Positions 7,797 to 16,632 of a stretch of 23,666 nt of DNA are shown in pieces; the stretch's first letter is position 1; every line of letters starts with the position of its first letter. The DNA is taken from assembly GCA_038322575.1 (NCBI GenBank), contig JBBQGB010000052.1, forward strand, positions 1-23,666, read 5' to 3'. The notes beneath the pieces are model-generated. The model worked only from the letters and a program-made list of their open reading frames with translations. It made no database searches and had not been told where the DNA came from. This DNA comes from JACMOY01 sp038322575 (lineage in GTDB: Bacteria > Actinomycetota > Actinomycetes > Actinomycetales > Angustibacteraceae). The translations under genes and the position numbers were made by a program.

Positions 7797-8456
7797 TCAG
7801 CCCTTCGAGGCGAAAGCCCCGGGTGGCGCTCGACGGTCGAGGACGGCGACGCGCCAGAACCCGCTCGTGGGAACGACGCGGTGCCGCAGCCCAGCGGTCT
7901 CCGCGGCCGCGACCAGCTCGTCGGGCGGGTGCGCGCGGAACCGCCACCCCCATCCCTGCAGCGCGGCGCCGGCGTTCACCACGTGCTGCCCCGTCCGGGT
8001 GAGCAGGTCGAACCGGGGGTAGGTGAAGACCAGGCGGTGGGTGGCCAGGGCTGCGGCAGCGGCGAGCAGCGCCGGTGCGTCCGGTGTGCAGCACACCACC
8101 CGGTGCAGCAGCACGACGTCGGCGGTCGGCACCGACGACGGCTCGTGCAGCAGGTCCGCAACGAGTCGGTCGGCCCGCTCGCGCACCCCGGCGCCTTGGA
8201 GCAGGTCGTGGGCGACGGCGTCGTAGGCGGGCGAGATCTCGACTCCCGTGGACCGGGCGGCCCCGCGCCGCAGCACCTCAGCCTGGAGGGCGCCGACACC
8301 CGCGCCGATCTCCAGGACCGTTCGCCCAGCGGGATCGGCCAGGTCGACCAGCGCGGCGGCCGCGCGGTCGAGACCGCGGCGGGCGTAGCGACGGGCATCC
8401 CGGCGCGCCGTGCCCGTGGTGAACGGCTCAGCCCCGCGCGGCGGGCAGCACCCCAT
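7797..8456 (-). CDS. Class I SAM-dependent methyltransferase
   Basis: A 219-residue protein with the SAM-binding motif I VLEIGAGVGAL near residue 47 and an acidic GVEIS at the end of strand 2, in a single Rossmann-like domain. The N-terminus MGCC followed by F-T-T-x-x-A-R-R-D-x-R-R-Y-x-R-x-G resembles a set of actinobacterial methyltransferases loosely annotated as Mg-protoporphyrin O-methyltransferase-like. Nothing else here suggests chlorophyll or corrinoid work, so the substrate is unknown. ATG 8456 has GAGGTAGG about 8 bases upstream. It is transcribed towards the broken hydrolase, separated by about 220 bases without a convincing gene, and is divergent from tspO. The fold is certain; the substrate is not. 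Confidence 0.85.
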   Translation of the reverse strand: MGCCPPRGAEPFTTGTARRDARRYARRGLDRAAAALVDLADPAGRTVLEIGAGVGALQAEVLRRGAARSTGVEISPAYDAVAHDLLQGAGVRERADRLVADLLHEPSSVPTADVVLLHRVVCCTPDAPALLAAAAALATHRLVFTYPRFDLLTRTGQHVVNAGAALQGWGWRFRAHPPDELVAAAETAGLRHRVVPTSGFWRVAVLDRRAPPGAFASKG

Positions 8457-8604
8457 CGCGCGAACCTACCTCGCAACCTGGTCCTGGACCCGCGTCGACG
8501 GCGGACCGGGAGTCGGACGCAGCGGCTGACAGCCGGTCGGCACCGGAGGACCATCAGCCTGGGAGATCGTGAACCACCCTGACGCAGAGGGAGCTGAGCC
8601 GCCG

Positions 8605-9084
8605 ATGAGCACCGCGGGTACGACCTCGACGTGGCCCACCGGTGTCTGGGTGCTGCTGGTCGCGGCCTACGCCGTCCTGGCGACGGTGTGGACCGGTCAC
8701 GACCCCGGCTGGTACGCCGGACTGGCGCGCCCGTCGTTCCAGCCCCCCGATCTGGTGTTCGGGGTCATCTGGCCGCTGAACTTCGTGGCTCTGCTCGCGG
8801 TCGGGGTCTGGTTCACGCGCTCGGTCGGCGACGCGACGGCGTGGCGGGCGACCGGCGTGCTCGGCGCCTCCGTCGTGGCCGCACTGACCTGGGCCTGGCT
8901 CTTCTACGTCCCCCACCGGCTGACGGCGGCAGCGCTGTGCCTCGCCGTCGCCGCCGTGCTGACCTGGGTGCTGGTCGCTCTGGTGGCGCGTCCGGTGCCG
9001 TGGGCGGGCATCCTCCTGGTGCCGTACGCCGCGTGGCTGAGCATCGCCACCGCCCTGTCGGTCGAGTACTCGCGGCTGCGTTGA
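8605..9084 (+). CDS. tspO: TspO/MBR family integral membrane protein
   Basis: About 159 residues with five predicted membrane helices, the usual size and topology of the tryptophan-rich sensory protein/peripheral benzodiazepine receptor family, which binds porphyrins and related ligands. Family features are visible: WYAGLARPSFQPPDLVFGVIWPLNF after helix 1, a TWAWLFY segment in the middle, and the closing helix AGILLVPYAAWLSIATALSVEY. An in-frame GTG at 8569 exists, but ATG 8605 is preferred because AGAGGGAG lies about 10 bases upstream and MSTAG gives the usual short N-terminus. It is divergent from the methyltransferase and convergent with hflX. The function in this host is unknown; stress or tetrapyrrole sensing is the usual proposal. 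Confidence 0.85.
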   Translation: MSTAGTTSTWPTGVWVLLVAAYAVLATVWTGHDPGWYAGLARPSFQPPDLVFGVIWPLNFVALLAVGVWFTRSVGDATAWRATGVLGASVVAALTWAWLFYVPHRLTAAALCLAVAAVLTWVLVALVARPVPWAGILLVPYAAWLSIATALSVEYSRLR

Positions 9085-9086
9085 CG

Positions 9087-9100
9087 GGCAGCGAGCTGCC
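9087..9100. terminator. Hairpin between convergent tspO and hflX
   Basis: GGCAGC-GA-GCTGCC lies in the 25-base gap between the tspO stop and the hflX stop. The position fits a shared bidirectional terminator. The loop is tight and there is no T run, so it is only a candidate. Confidence 0.35.
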
Positions 9101-9109
9101 GCCGTCACC

Positions 9110-10609
9110 TCAGACGGCGAAGGCCGCCAGCTCGCCGGCCAGCGGTGGCAGCACCTTGGCGCGCAGGCGGGTGCCGGACTCCTCGTGCGCCTCGGTGAGC
9201 ACATGCCCGTCGGCGTGCACCCGGCTGACCAGGTCGCCGCGCCCGTAGGGCAGCAGCACCTCGACCTCGACGTCCGGACGGGGCAGCAGCTCGTCCACCC
9301 GGGCGCGCAGCTCGTCCAGACCCTCGCCGGTGCGCGCCGACACCACGATCGCGCTGCGCTCGCGCGAGCGGAGCCGGGCGATCACCTCGGGGTCGGCCGC
9401 ATCGGCCTTGTTGATGACGATGAGCTCGGGCACGTCGTGCGCGTCGACGTCGGCGAGCACCTCGCGCACGGCCGCGATCTGGCCCTCGGGGTCGGGGTGC
9501 GAGCCGTCGACGACGTGCAGCACCAGGTCGCTCTGGGCGACCTCCTCCAGCGTCGAGCGGAACGCCTCGACCAGCTGGTGCGGCAGGTGCCGGACGAACC
9601 CGACGGTGTCGGTGAGGGTGTACCCGCGCCCGTCCAGCGTCTCGGCCTTGCGCACCGTCGGGTCGAGGGTGGCGAACAGCGCGTCCTCGACGAGGACGCC
9701 GGCGCCGGTGAGCCGGTTGAGGATGCTCGACTTGCCGGCGTTGGTGTAGCCGGCGATCGCGACGCTGGGCACCTGGTGGCGGCGGCGGTCGCTGCGGCCG
9801 ACGTCGCGGGCGGTCTTCATGCCGGCGATCTCGCGACGCAGCTTGGCCACCCGGGTGCGGATCCGGCGTCGGTCCAGCTCGATCTTGGTCTCACCTGGGC
9901 CGCGCGAGCCGATCCCCGCGCCCGCGGCGACCCGGCCGCCGGCCTGACGCGACATCGACTCGCCCCACCCGCGAAGGCGCGGCAGCAGGTACTCGAGCTG
10001 GGCGAGCTCGACCTGGGCCTTGCCCTCACGGCTCTTGGCGTGCTGGGCGAAGATGTCCAGGATCAGCGCGGTGCGGTCGATGACCTTGACCTGCACGACG
10101 TCCTCGAGCGAACGGCGCTGCGAGGGCGAGAGCTCGCCGTCGCAGATGACCGTGTCGGCGCCCGTCTCGACCACGACGTCGCGCAGCTCCTTGGCCTTGC
10201 CCGAGCCGAGGAACGTGCTCGGGTCGGGCTTGTCACGACGCTGCATCAGCCCCTCGAGCACCGTCGACCCGGCGGTCTCGGCCAGCGCCGCGAGCTCGAT
10301 CATCGAGTTCTCGGCGTCGCGGACGTCGCCCTCGGTCCAGACCCCCGCGAGCACCACCCGCTCGAGCCGCAGCTGGCGGTACTCGACCTCGGTGACGTCC
10401 TGCAGCTCCGTCGACAGTCCGGCGACCCGGCGCAGCGCCTGCCGGTCGGCCAGGTCAAGCTGGTCGCCGTCGAAGCCGCCCGAGGCCCCGTTCGCGCCGT
10501 CCGGGACCGGGCCCCGGGGCACGAACTGGCGCGCATCGCCAGACGGTCGCGATGGACCGTTCGCCGACGGCTCGACACCGTTCGCCGCGTCCGTGGTGCT
10601 GTTCGTCAA
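9110..10609 (-). CDS. hflX: Ribosome-associated GTPase HflX
   Basis: A GTPase that in other bacteria binds the 50S subunit and splits stalled or hibernating ribosomes under stress. The HflX domain has SGKAKELRDVVVETGADTVI, and a helical linker RGPGETKIELDRRRI precedes the G domain. The G motifs are G1 GYTNAGKSS (Lys293), G3 DTVGF and G4 NKAD (Asn400). I chose TTG at 10609 because GGAGG lies just before it (spacing 4 bases); this gives 499 residues. An upstream GTG at 10675 would add 22 residues without a comparable site. The first 70 residues are a low-complexity Asn/Gly/Pro-rich tail, common in actinobacterial HflX. It is divergent from the malate synthase operon. Confidence 0.95.
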   Translation of the reverse strand: MTNSTTDAANGVEPSANGPSRPSGDARQFVPRGPVPDGANGASGGFDGDQLDLADRQALRRVAGLSTELQDVTEVEYRQLRLERVVLAGVWTEGDVRDAENSMIELAALAETAGSTVLEGLMQRRDKPDPSTFLGSGKAKELRDVVVETGADTVICDGELSPSQRRSLEDVVQVKVIDRTALILDIFAQHAKSREGKAQVELAQLEYLLPRLRGWGESMSRQAGGRVAAGAGIGSRGPGETKIELDRRRIRTRVAKLRREIAGMKTARDVGRSDRRRHQVPSVAIAGYTNAGKSSILNRLTGAGVLVEDALFATLDPTVRKAETLDGRGYTLTDTVGFVRHLPHQLVEAFRSTLEEVAQSDLVLHVVDGSHPDPEGQIAAVREVLADVDAHDVPELIVINKADAADPEVIARLRSRERSAIVVSARTGEGLDELRARVDELLPRPDVEVEVLLPYGRGDLVSRVHADGHVLTEAHEESGTRLRAKVLPPLAGELAAFAV

Positions 10610-10645
10610 TCGTCCTCCGTAGATCGGGGCGAGAACCCGTGGCCA

Positions 10646-10659
10646 ACCTGACAGGTCAA
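10646..10659 (-). promoter_or_regulatory. Possible hflX promoter element with overlapping palindrome
   Basis: On the minus strand TTGACC occurs (plus positions 10654-10659), matching 5 of 6 bases of a -35 consensus. The partly overlapping ACCTGACAGGT (10646-10656) is a perfect palindrome with one central base. No good -10 hexamer lies 16-18 bases downstream (GTTCTC at that distance is poor), so the promoter call is tentative. Confidence 0.3.
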
Positions 10660-10693
10660 CGTCGACCCGGTCCACCCGATTCCGGTGGGCGCC

Positions 10694-10722
10694 TTGTCAG
10701 CAGGGGTGCGAAGCCCTACTTT
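10694..10722 (+). promoter_or_regulatory. Sigma-A-type promoter of the malate synthase-glc operon
   Basis: TTGTCA (10694-10699), exactly 17 bases, then TACTTT (10717-10722) in a local AT-rich patch of otherwise very GC-rich sequence. This matches the housekeeping TTGACA-N17-TAnnnT pattern on the plus strand. Transcription would start near 10729, leaving a leader of about 85 bases before the malate synthase ATG at 10813. Confidence 0.6.
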
Positions 10723-10812
10723 TCGAGGCAACGCGGTCATGGCTCAGAGGCCAGGCCACGATGACGACGACGTCAGCGAGGTGGCGGTGGCCGCCACCAG
10801 AGATGGAGACCG

Positions 10813-12429
<1,617 letters not shown>

Positions 12430-12456
12430 CCGAGGACCCCCCACCTGGAGGACGGC

Positions 12457-13950
12457 ATGACCACCATCTCGGTGACGACGAGCACCACCAGCGCCGCACT
12501 GGACGCCGTCACCGCGGCCGCGCGCGCCGCGTGCGGTGACGTCGCGGTGATCACCGACCACGCCCGGCTGCGCACCTACGAGTGCGACGGGCTGACGGCG
12601 TACAAGGTGGTGCCGGCGCTGGTGGTGCTGGCCCGCACCCGCGACCAGATCCGGGACGTCGTGCGGGCCTGCCACGAGCACGGCGTGCCGTTCGTGGCCC
12701 GCGGGTCGGGCACCGGCCTGAGCGGCGGCGCGCTGCCGCACGCGCAGGGGGTGCTCATCGTGACGTCGCAGATGCGTCGCATCATCGAGGTGGACGCCGT
12801 GGCCGAGCGGGCCGTCGTCGAGCCCGGGGTCATCAACCTGGAGGTCACCGCGGCCGCCGCGCCGCACGGCTACTACTACGCGCCCGACCCCTCGAGCCAG
12901 CAGATCTGCTCGATCGGCGGCAACGTGGCCGAGAACTCCGGCGGGGCGCACTGCCTGAAGTACGGGTTCACCACCAACCACGTCCTGGCCGTCGAGCTCG
13001 TGACGCCCCAGGGCGAGGTCACCACGCTCGGCACGACCGCGCCCGACAGCCCCGGGTACGACCTGCTCGGCCTGGTCGTCGGGTCCGAGGGGACGCTCGG
13101 TGTCGTCACCGAGGTGACCGTGCGGCTGGTGCGCCGCCCCGAGGTCGTGCGCACCCTGCTCGCCGGGTTCGCCAGCACCGACGCGGCGGGTGCGGCGACG
13201 TCGGCGATCATCGGCGCGGGCGTCGTCCCGGCCGCGATCGAGATGATGGACGCCCTGGCGATCGAGGCCGCCGAGGCCGCGGTGCACTGCGACTACCCGC
13301 AGGGCGCGGGCGCCGTGCTCATCGTCGAGCTCGACGGGCCGGCCGCCGAGGTCGACGCCCAGTTCGACGAGGTGGTGCGCCACTGCGAGCAGGCCGGGGC
13401 CTTCGAGGTGCGGGTTGCCGCGGACGACGCCGAGCGCGCCCTGATCTGGAAGGGCCGCAAGTCCGCGTTCGCCGCGGTCGGCCGGATCAGCCCCGACTAC
13501 ATCGTGCAGGACGGGGTGATCCCGCGCACCGCCCTGCCGGAGGTGCTGCGCGACATGAAGCGGCTGGCGGACGAGGCGGGCGTGCGCGTCGCCAACGTCT
13601 TCCACGCCGGCGACGGCAACCTGCACCCGCTGGTGCTGTTCGACGCCTCGCACCCCGGTGAGACCGAGCGGGCCGAGAACGTCTCGGCGCAGATCCTGCA
13701 CCTGTGCCTGTCGCGCGGCGGGTCGATCACCGGCGAGCACGGGGTCGGGTCGGACAAGGCGAAGTACATGGCCGAGATGTTCACCGCCGACGACCTCGAC
13801 ACCATGCAGCTGGTGCGGTGCGCCTTCGACCCCGGCGCCATCGCCAACCCCGGCAAGATCTTCCCCACCCCGCGCCTGTGCGGCGAGCGCCCCGGCCGGG
13901 GCACCGGTCCGCACCCGCTGCAGCAGGCCGGTCTGGCCGAGGTCTTCTGA
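12457..13950 (+). CDS. glcD: FAD-linked oxidase subunit, GlcD type
   Basis: A 497-residue flavoprotein of the VAO/PCMH fold that oxidises a 2-hydroxy acid, most likely glycolate or D-lactate. The FAD-binding part (about 40-220) shows VPFVARGSGTGLSGGA, SIGGNVAENSGGAHCLKYG and GSEGTLGVVTEVTVRL. The C-terminal cap has the conserved NVFHAGDGNLHPLVLFD and SITGEHGVGSDK, ending with DPGAIANPGKIFP. Its length equals E. coli GlcD (499). An excellent GGAGG sits 5 bases before the ATG. It overlaps glcE by one base (TGATG), implying coupled translation. Homologous single-subunit D-lactate dehydrogenases look similar, but the downstream GlcE and GlcF genes and the upstream malate synthase favour glycolate. 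Confidence 0.93.
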   Translation: MTTISVTTSTTSAALDAVTAAARAACGDVAVITDHARLRTYECDGLTAYKVVPALVVLARTRDQIRDVVRACHEHGVPFVARGSGTGLSGGALPHAQGVLIVTSQMRRIIEVDAVAERAVVEPGVINLEVTAAAAPHGYYYAPDPSSQQICSIGGNVAENSGGAHCLKYGFTTNHVLAVELVTPQGEVTTLGTTAPDSPGYDLLGLVVGSEGTLGVVTEVTVRLVRRPEVVRTLLAGFASTDAAGAATSAIIGAGVVPAAIEMMDALAIEAAEAAVHCDYPQGAGAVLIVELDGPAAEVDAQFDEVVRHCEQAGAFEVRVAADDAERALIWKGRKSAFAAVGRISPDYIVQDGVIPRTALPEVLRDMKRLADEAGVRVANVFHAGDGNLHPLVLFDASHPGETERAENVSAQILHLCLSRGGSITGEHGVGSDKAKYMAEMFTADDLDTMQLVRCAFDPGAIANPGKIFPTPRLCGERPGRGTGPHPLQQAGLAEVF

Positions 13951-15200
13951 TGACCACCGGCACGGCACTGCTCGACGACCTGGCCGCGCTGGTCGGCGGC
14001 CGGGCCCGCGCGGGTGGCGAGGCGGACCACGTCGGCGGCGTCCCGGCCCCGGTGGTCGCGGCCCCGTCGTCCACCGACGAGGCGGCAGCGGTCCTGCGCG
14101 CGTGCGCCGACCACGACCTCGCGGTGGTCTTCCGCGGCCAGGGCACGGCTCTGCACTGGGGCTCTCCGCCGCGCCGACTCGACGTCCTGCTCGACACCGC
14201 GGGGCTCGACCAGGTCGTCGAGCACGTGGCGGGTGACCTGGTCGCGGTGGTGCAGGCCGGGCTGCGCGTCGACGCCCTCAACACCCGCGTCGGCGAGCAC
14301 GGCCAGCAGCTCGCGCTCGACCAGCCGCGACCGGGCGCGAGCATCGGCGGCACCCTGGCCACCGCCCGCAGCGGGGCACGGCGGGTGCGCTACGGCGCCC
14401 CCCGCGACCTCGTCCTAGGGGTCACGATCGTGCGCGCCGACGGTGTCGTCGCCCGCGCCGGCGGCAAGGTCGTCAAGAACGTCGCGGGCTACGACCTGGC
14501 GAAGCTGGTCACTGGCGCCTACGGCACCCTCGGCCTGGTCACCGAGGCCGTGTTCCGGCTGCACCCGCTGGCGCAGGCCAGCCGCTGGCTCGCGGTTCGG
14601 TGCCCGGACGCCGGCGACGCAGCGCGGCGGGCCCAGCAGCTGGTCGGGTCGCAGCTCACGCCCACGGCCGTCGAGGTGGTGCGCGCACCCGGCGGGCCCG
14701 ACGTCCAGCTGCTCGTCCTGCTCGAGGGCACCGCCCACGGGGTCGATGAGCGCACGGCGCCCACCCTGGCGCTGCTGGGTGAGGGCGCCGGCGAGGTCGA
14801 GCGTGACGCGGCCGAGGTCGCGGCGCTGCCCGGCGACGCCGACGACGTGCTCGTCAAGGTCGCCGTGCCGCTCACCGGCGTGCGCCGGCTGCTGGACGCC
14901 GTCGCCGCGGCCGAGGCGAGCCACGGCGTGCCCCTGCAGGTGCGGGGCAGCGCGGGCGTCGGGGTGATGCACGTCAGCGCACCGGCCGGCACGGACGCCG
15001 AGACCGTCGCCGCGCTGCTGCGCGACGTACGCGCGGCCTCAGCCGGCGGCAGCGCCGTGCTGCTGCAGGCCGCACCCGCGGTGCACGGCCAGGTCGACGG
15101 GTGGGGACCGGTCGACGGCATCGACCTGATGCGGCGCGTGAAGGACCAGTTCGACCCCCAGGGCCGGTTGGCCCCCGGACGCTTCGTCGGAGGGATCTGA
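13950..15200 (+). CDS. glcE: FAD-binding subunit, GlcE type
   Basis: The second FAD-fold subunit of the GlcDEF complex, about 416 residues, somewhat longer than E. coli GlcE (350). The N-terminal half carries the degenerate PCMH FAD domain: VVFRGQGTALHWGSPP, PGASIGGTLATARSGARRVRYGAPRDLVLG and GGKVVKNVAGYDLAKLVTGAYGTLGLVTEAVFRL, the last being the clearest GlcE signature. The C-terminus ends MRRVKDQFDPQGRLAPGRF, as in the family. ATG 13950 overlaps the glcD stop by one base, and the gene ends with the same TGATG arrangement into glcF. It is likely to act with GlcD and GlcF at the membrane or cytoplasmic face, passing electrons towards quinone. Confidence 0.93.
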   Translation: MTTGTALLDDLAALVGGRARAGGEADHVGGVPAPVVAAPSSTDEAAAVLRACADHDLAVVFRGQGTALHWGSPPRRLDVLLDTAGLDQVVEHVAGDLVAVVQAGLRVDALNTRVGEHGQQLALDQPRPGASIGGTLATARSGARRVRYGAPRDLVLGVTIVRADGVVARAGGKVVKNVAGYDLAKLVTGAYGTLGLVTEAVFRLHPLAQASRWLAVRCPDAGDAARRAQQLVGSQLTPTAVEVVRAPGGPDVQLLVLLEGTAHGVDERTAPTLALLGEGAGEVERDAAEVAALPGDADDVLVKVAVPLTGVRRLLDAVAAAEASHGVPLQVRGSAGVGVMHVSAPAGTDAETVAALLRDVRAASAGGSAVLLQAAPAVHGQVDGWGPVDGIDLMRRVKDQFDPQGRLAPGRFVGGI

Positions 15201-16570
15201 TGACCAGCACCACCGAGCCCACTCCCCTGGGCCTGCCGGGTATCGGCCGGCCGGCGGGACGCGACGTCAGCCCGGCGTTCGACGGCGACCACCCGCCCGC
15301 GCAGGAGCTGATCGACGACTGCGTGCACTGCGGCTTCTGCCTGCCCACCTGCCCGACGTACGTGCTGTGGGGCGAGGAGATGGACAGCCCACGCGGGCGG
15401 ATCCACCTGATGGACCAGGCCTCGAGCGGTGAGCCGCTCACCGACGCGATGGTCGGTCTCATCGACGCGTGCCTGGTCTTCATGGCCTGCGTCACCGCCT
15501 GCCCGTCGGGCGAGCAGTACGACAAGCTCATCGTGGCGACCCGCTCGCAGGTCGAGCGGCGCTTCGAGCGCCCCCGCGCGCAGCGGCTGCTGCGCGAGGC
15601 GATCTTCGCCGTCTTCCCCTACCCGCGGCGCCTGCACGCCCTGCGCCTGCCGCTGAAGGCCTACCAGCGTTCCGGCGTCCAGAAGCTGGTGCGCCGCAGC
15701 GGGATCCTCGAGCGGATCTCGCCCACGCTCGCGACGATGGAGTCCGTCGCACCACCGGTGGTCGACGACGTCCGCCTGCCCGAGCTCGTGCCCGCGCGCG
15801 GGCCCCGACGGGCCGTCGTGGGCATGCTCACCGGCTGCGTGCAGCGCGAGTTCTTCCCCGGCGTCAACGCCGCCACGGCGCGGGTGCTGAGCGCCGAGGG
15901 CTGCGACGTCGTCGTGCCGCAGACCCAGGCCTGCTGCGGCGCCCTGAGCGCGCACAACGGCCGGCGCGCCGAGGCGCAAGGCTTCGCGCGCAGGCTCATC
16001 GAGGCGTTCGAGACCGCCGAGGTCGAGCACGTCGTCGTCAACTCGGCCGGTTGCGGCTCGACGATGAAGGAGTACGAGGAGCTGCTCGCCGACGACCCGG
16101 CGTACGCCGAGCGGGCCGCGGCGTTCAGCGCGAAGGTGCGCGACGTCACCGAGCTGCTGGTCGAGCTCGGACCGGTCGCCGAACGGCACCGCGTCGACGT
16201 CACCGTGGCCTACCACGACGCGTGCCACCTGGCCCACGCCCAAGGGGTGCGGACGCCGCCGCGCGAGCTGCTGCGCGCCGTCCCGGGTGTCGAGGTTCGC
16301 GAGATCGCCGAGGGCTCGATCTGCTGCGGCAGCGCCGGGGTCTACAACCTCATCAACCCCGGCCCTGCGCGCGAGCTCGGCGACCGCAAGGCGCACAACG
16401 TCGCCGCGACCGGCGCCACGCTGCTGGTCACCGCCAACCCCGGGTGCCTGCTGCAGGTCACCGATGCGTTGCGCCGCAGCGGGACCAGCATCGCCACGGC
16501 CCACACGGTCGAGGTCCTCGACGCGTCGATCCGGGGGGTGGGAGCCGCGCACCTGGTCGACCGGGCCTGA
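15200..16570 (+). CDS. glcF: Iron-sulphur subunit, GlcF type, with one altered cluster motif
   Basis: A 456-residue electron-transfer subunit. The first 4Fe-4S motif is intact: CVHCGFCLPTCP with Cys41, Cys44, Cys47 and Cys51. The second reads CLVFMACVTACPSG. Cys91, Cys97 and Cys101 are present, but the position of the expected second cysteine is Phe94. Two cysteine-rich CCG domains follow: GCVQREFF, CCGALSAHNG and SAGCGSTMKEY in the first; HDACHLAHAQ, ICCGSAGVYNL and NPGCLLQ in the second. ATG 15200 overlaps the glcE stop by one base; longer upstream frames run inside glcE. E. coli GlcF is about 407 residues. The family is certain; whether the second cluster forms normally is open. Confidence 0.94.
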   Translation: MTSTTEPTPLGLPGIGRPAGRDVSPAFDGDHPPAQELIDDCVHCGFCLPTCPTYVLWGEEMDSPRGRIHLMDQASSGEPLTDAMVGLIDACLVFMACVTACPSGEQYDKLIVATRSQVERRFERPRAQRLLREAIFAVFPYPRRLHALRLPLKAYQRSGVQKLVRRSGILERISPTLATMESVAPPVVDDVRLPELVPARGPRRAVVGMLTGCVQREFFPGVNAATARVLSAEGCDVVVPQTQACCGALSAHNGRRAEAQGFARRLIEAFETAEVEHVVVNSAGCGSTMKEYEELLADDPAYAERAAAFSAKVRDVTELLVELGPVAERHRVDVTVAYHDACHLAHAQGVRTPPRELLRAVPGVEVREIAEGSICCGSAGVYNLINPGPARELGDRKAHNVAATGATLLVTANPGCLLQVTDALRRSGTSIATAHTVEVLDASIRGVGAAHLVDRA

Positions 16571-16594
16571 ACGCCTGATCCTGCACTGCCCGCT

Positions 16595-16609
16595 GCCGAC
16601 GACGTCGGC
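16595..16609 (+). promoter_or_regulatory. Intercistronic hairpin between glcF and the permease gene
   Basis: GCCGAC-N3-GTCGGC in the 62-base gap after glcF. There is no T tract. It could stabilise an mRNA end or lower expression of the downstream permease gene, whose ribosome binding site begins about 12 bases later. Confidence 0.3.
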
Positions 16610-16632
16610 GGACTGAGGAACGAGGTACCCCC

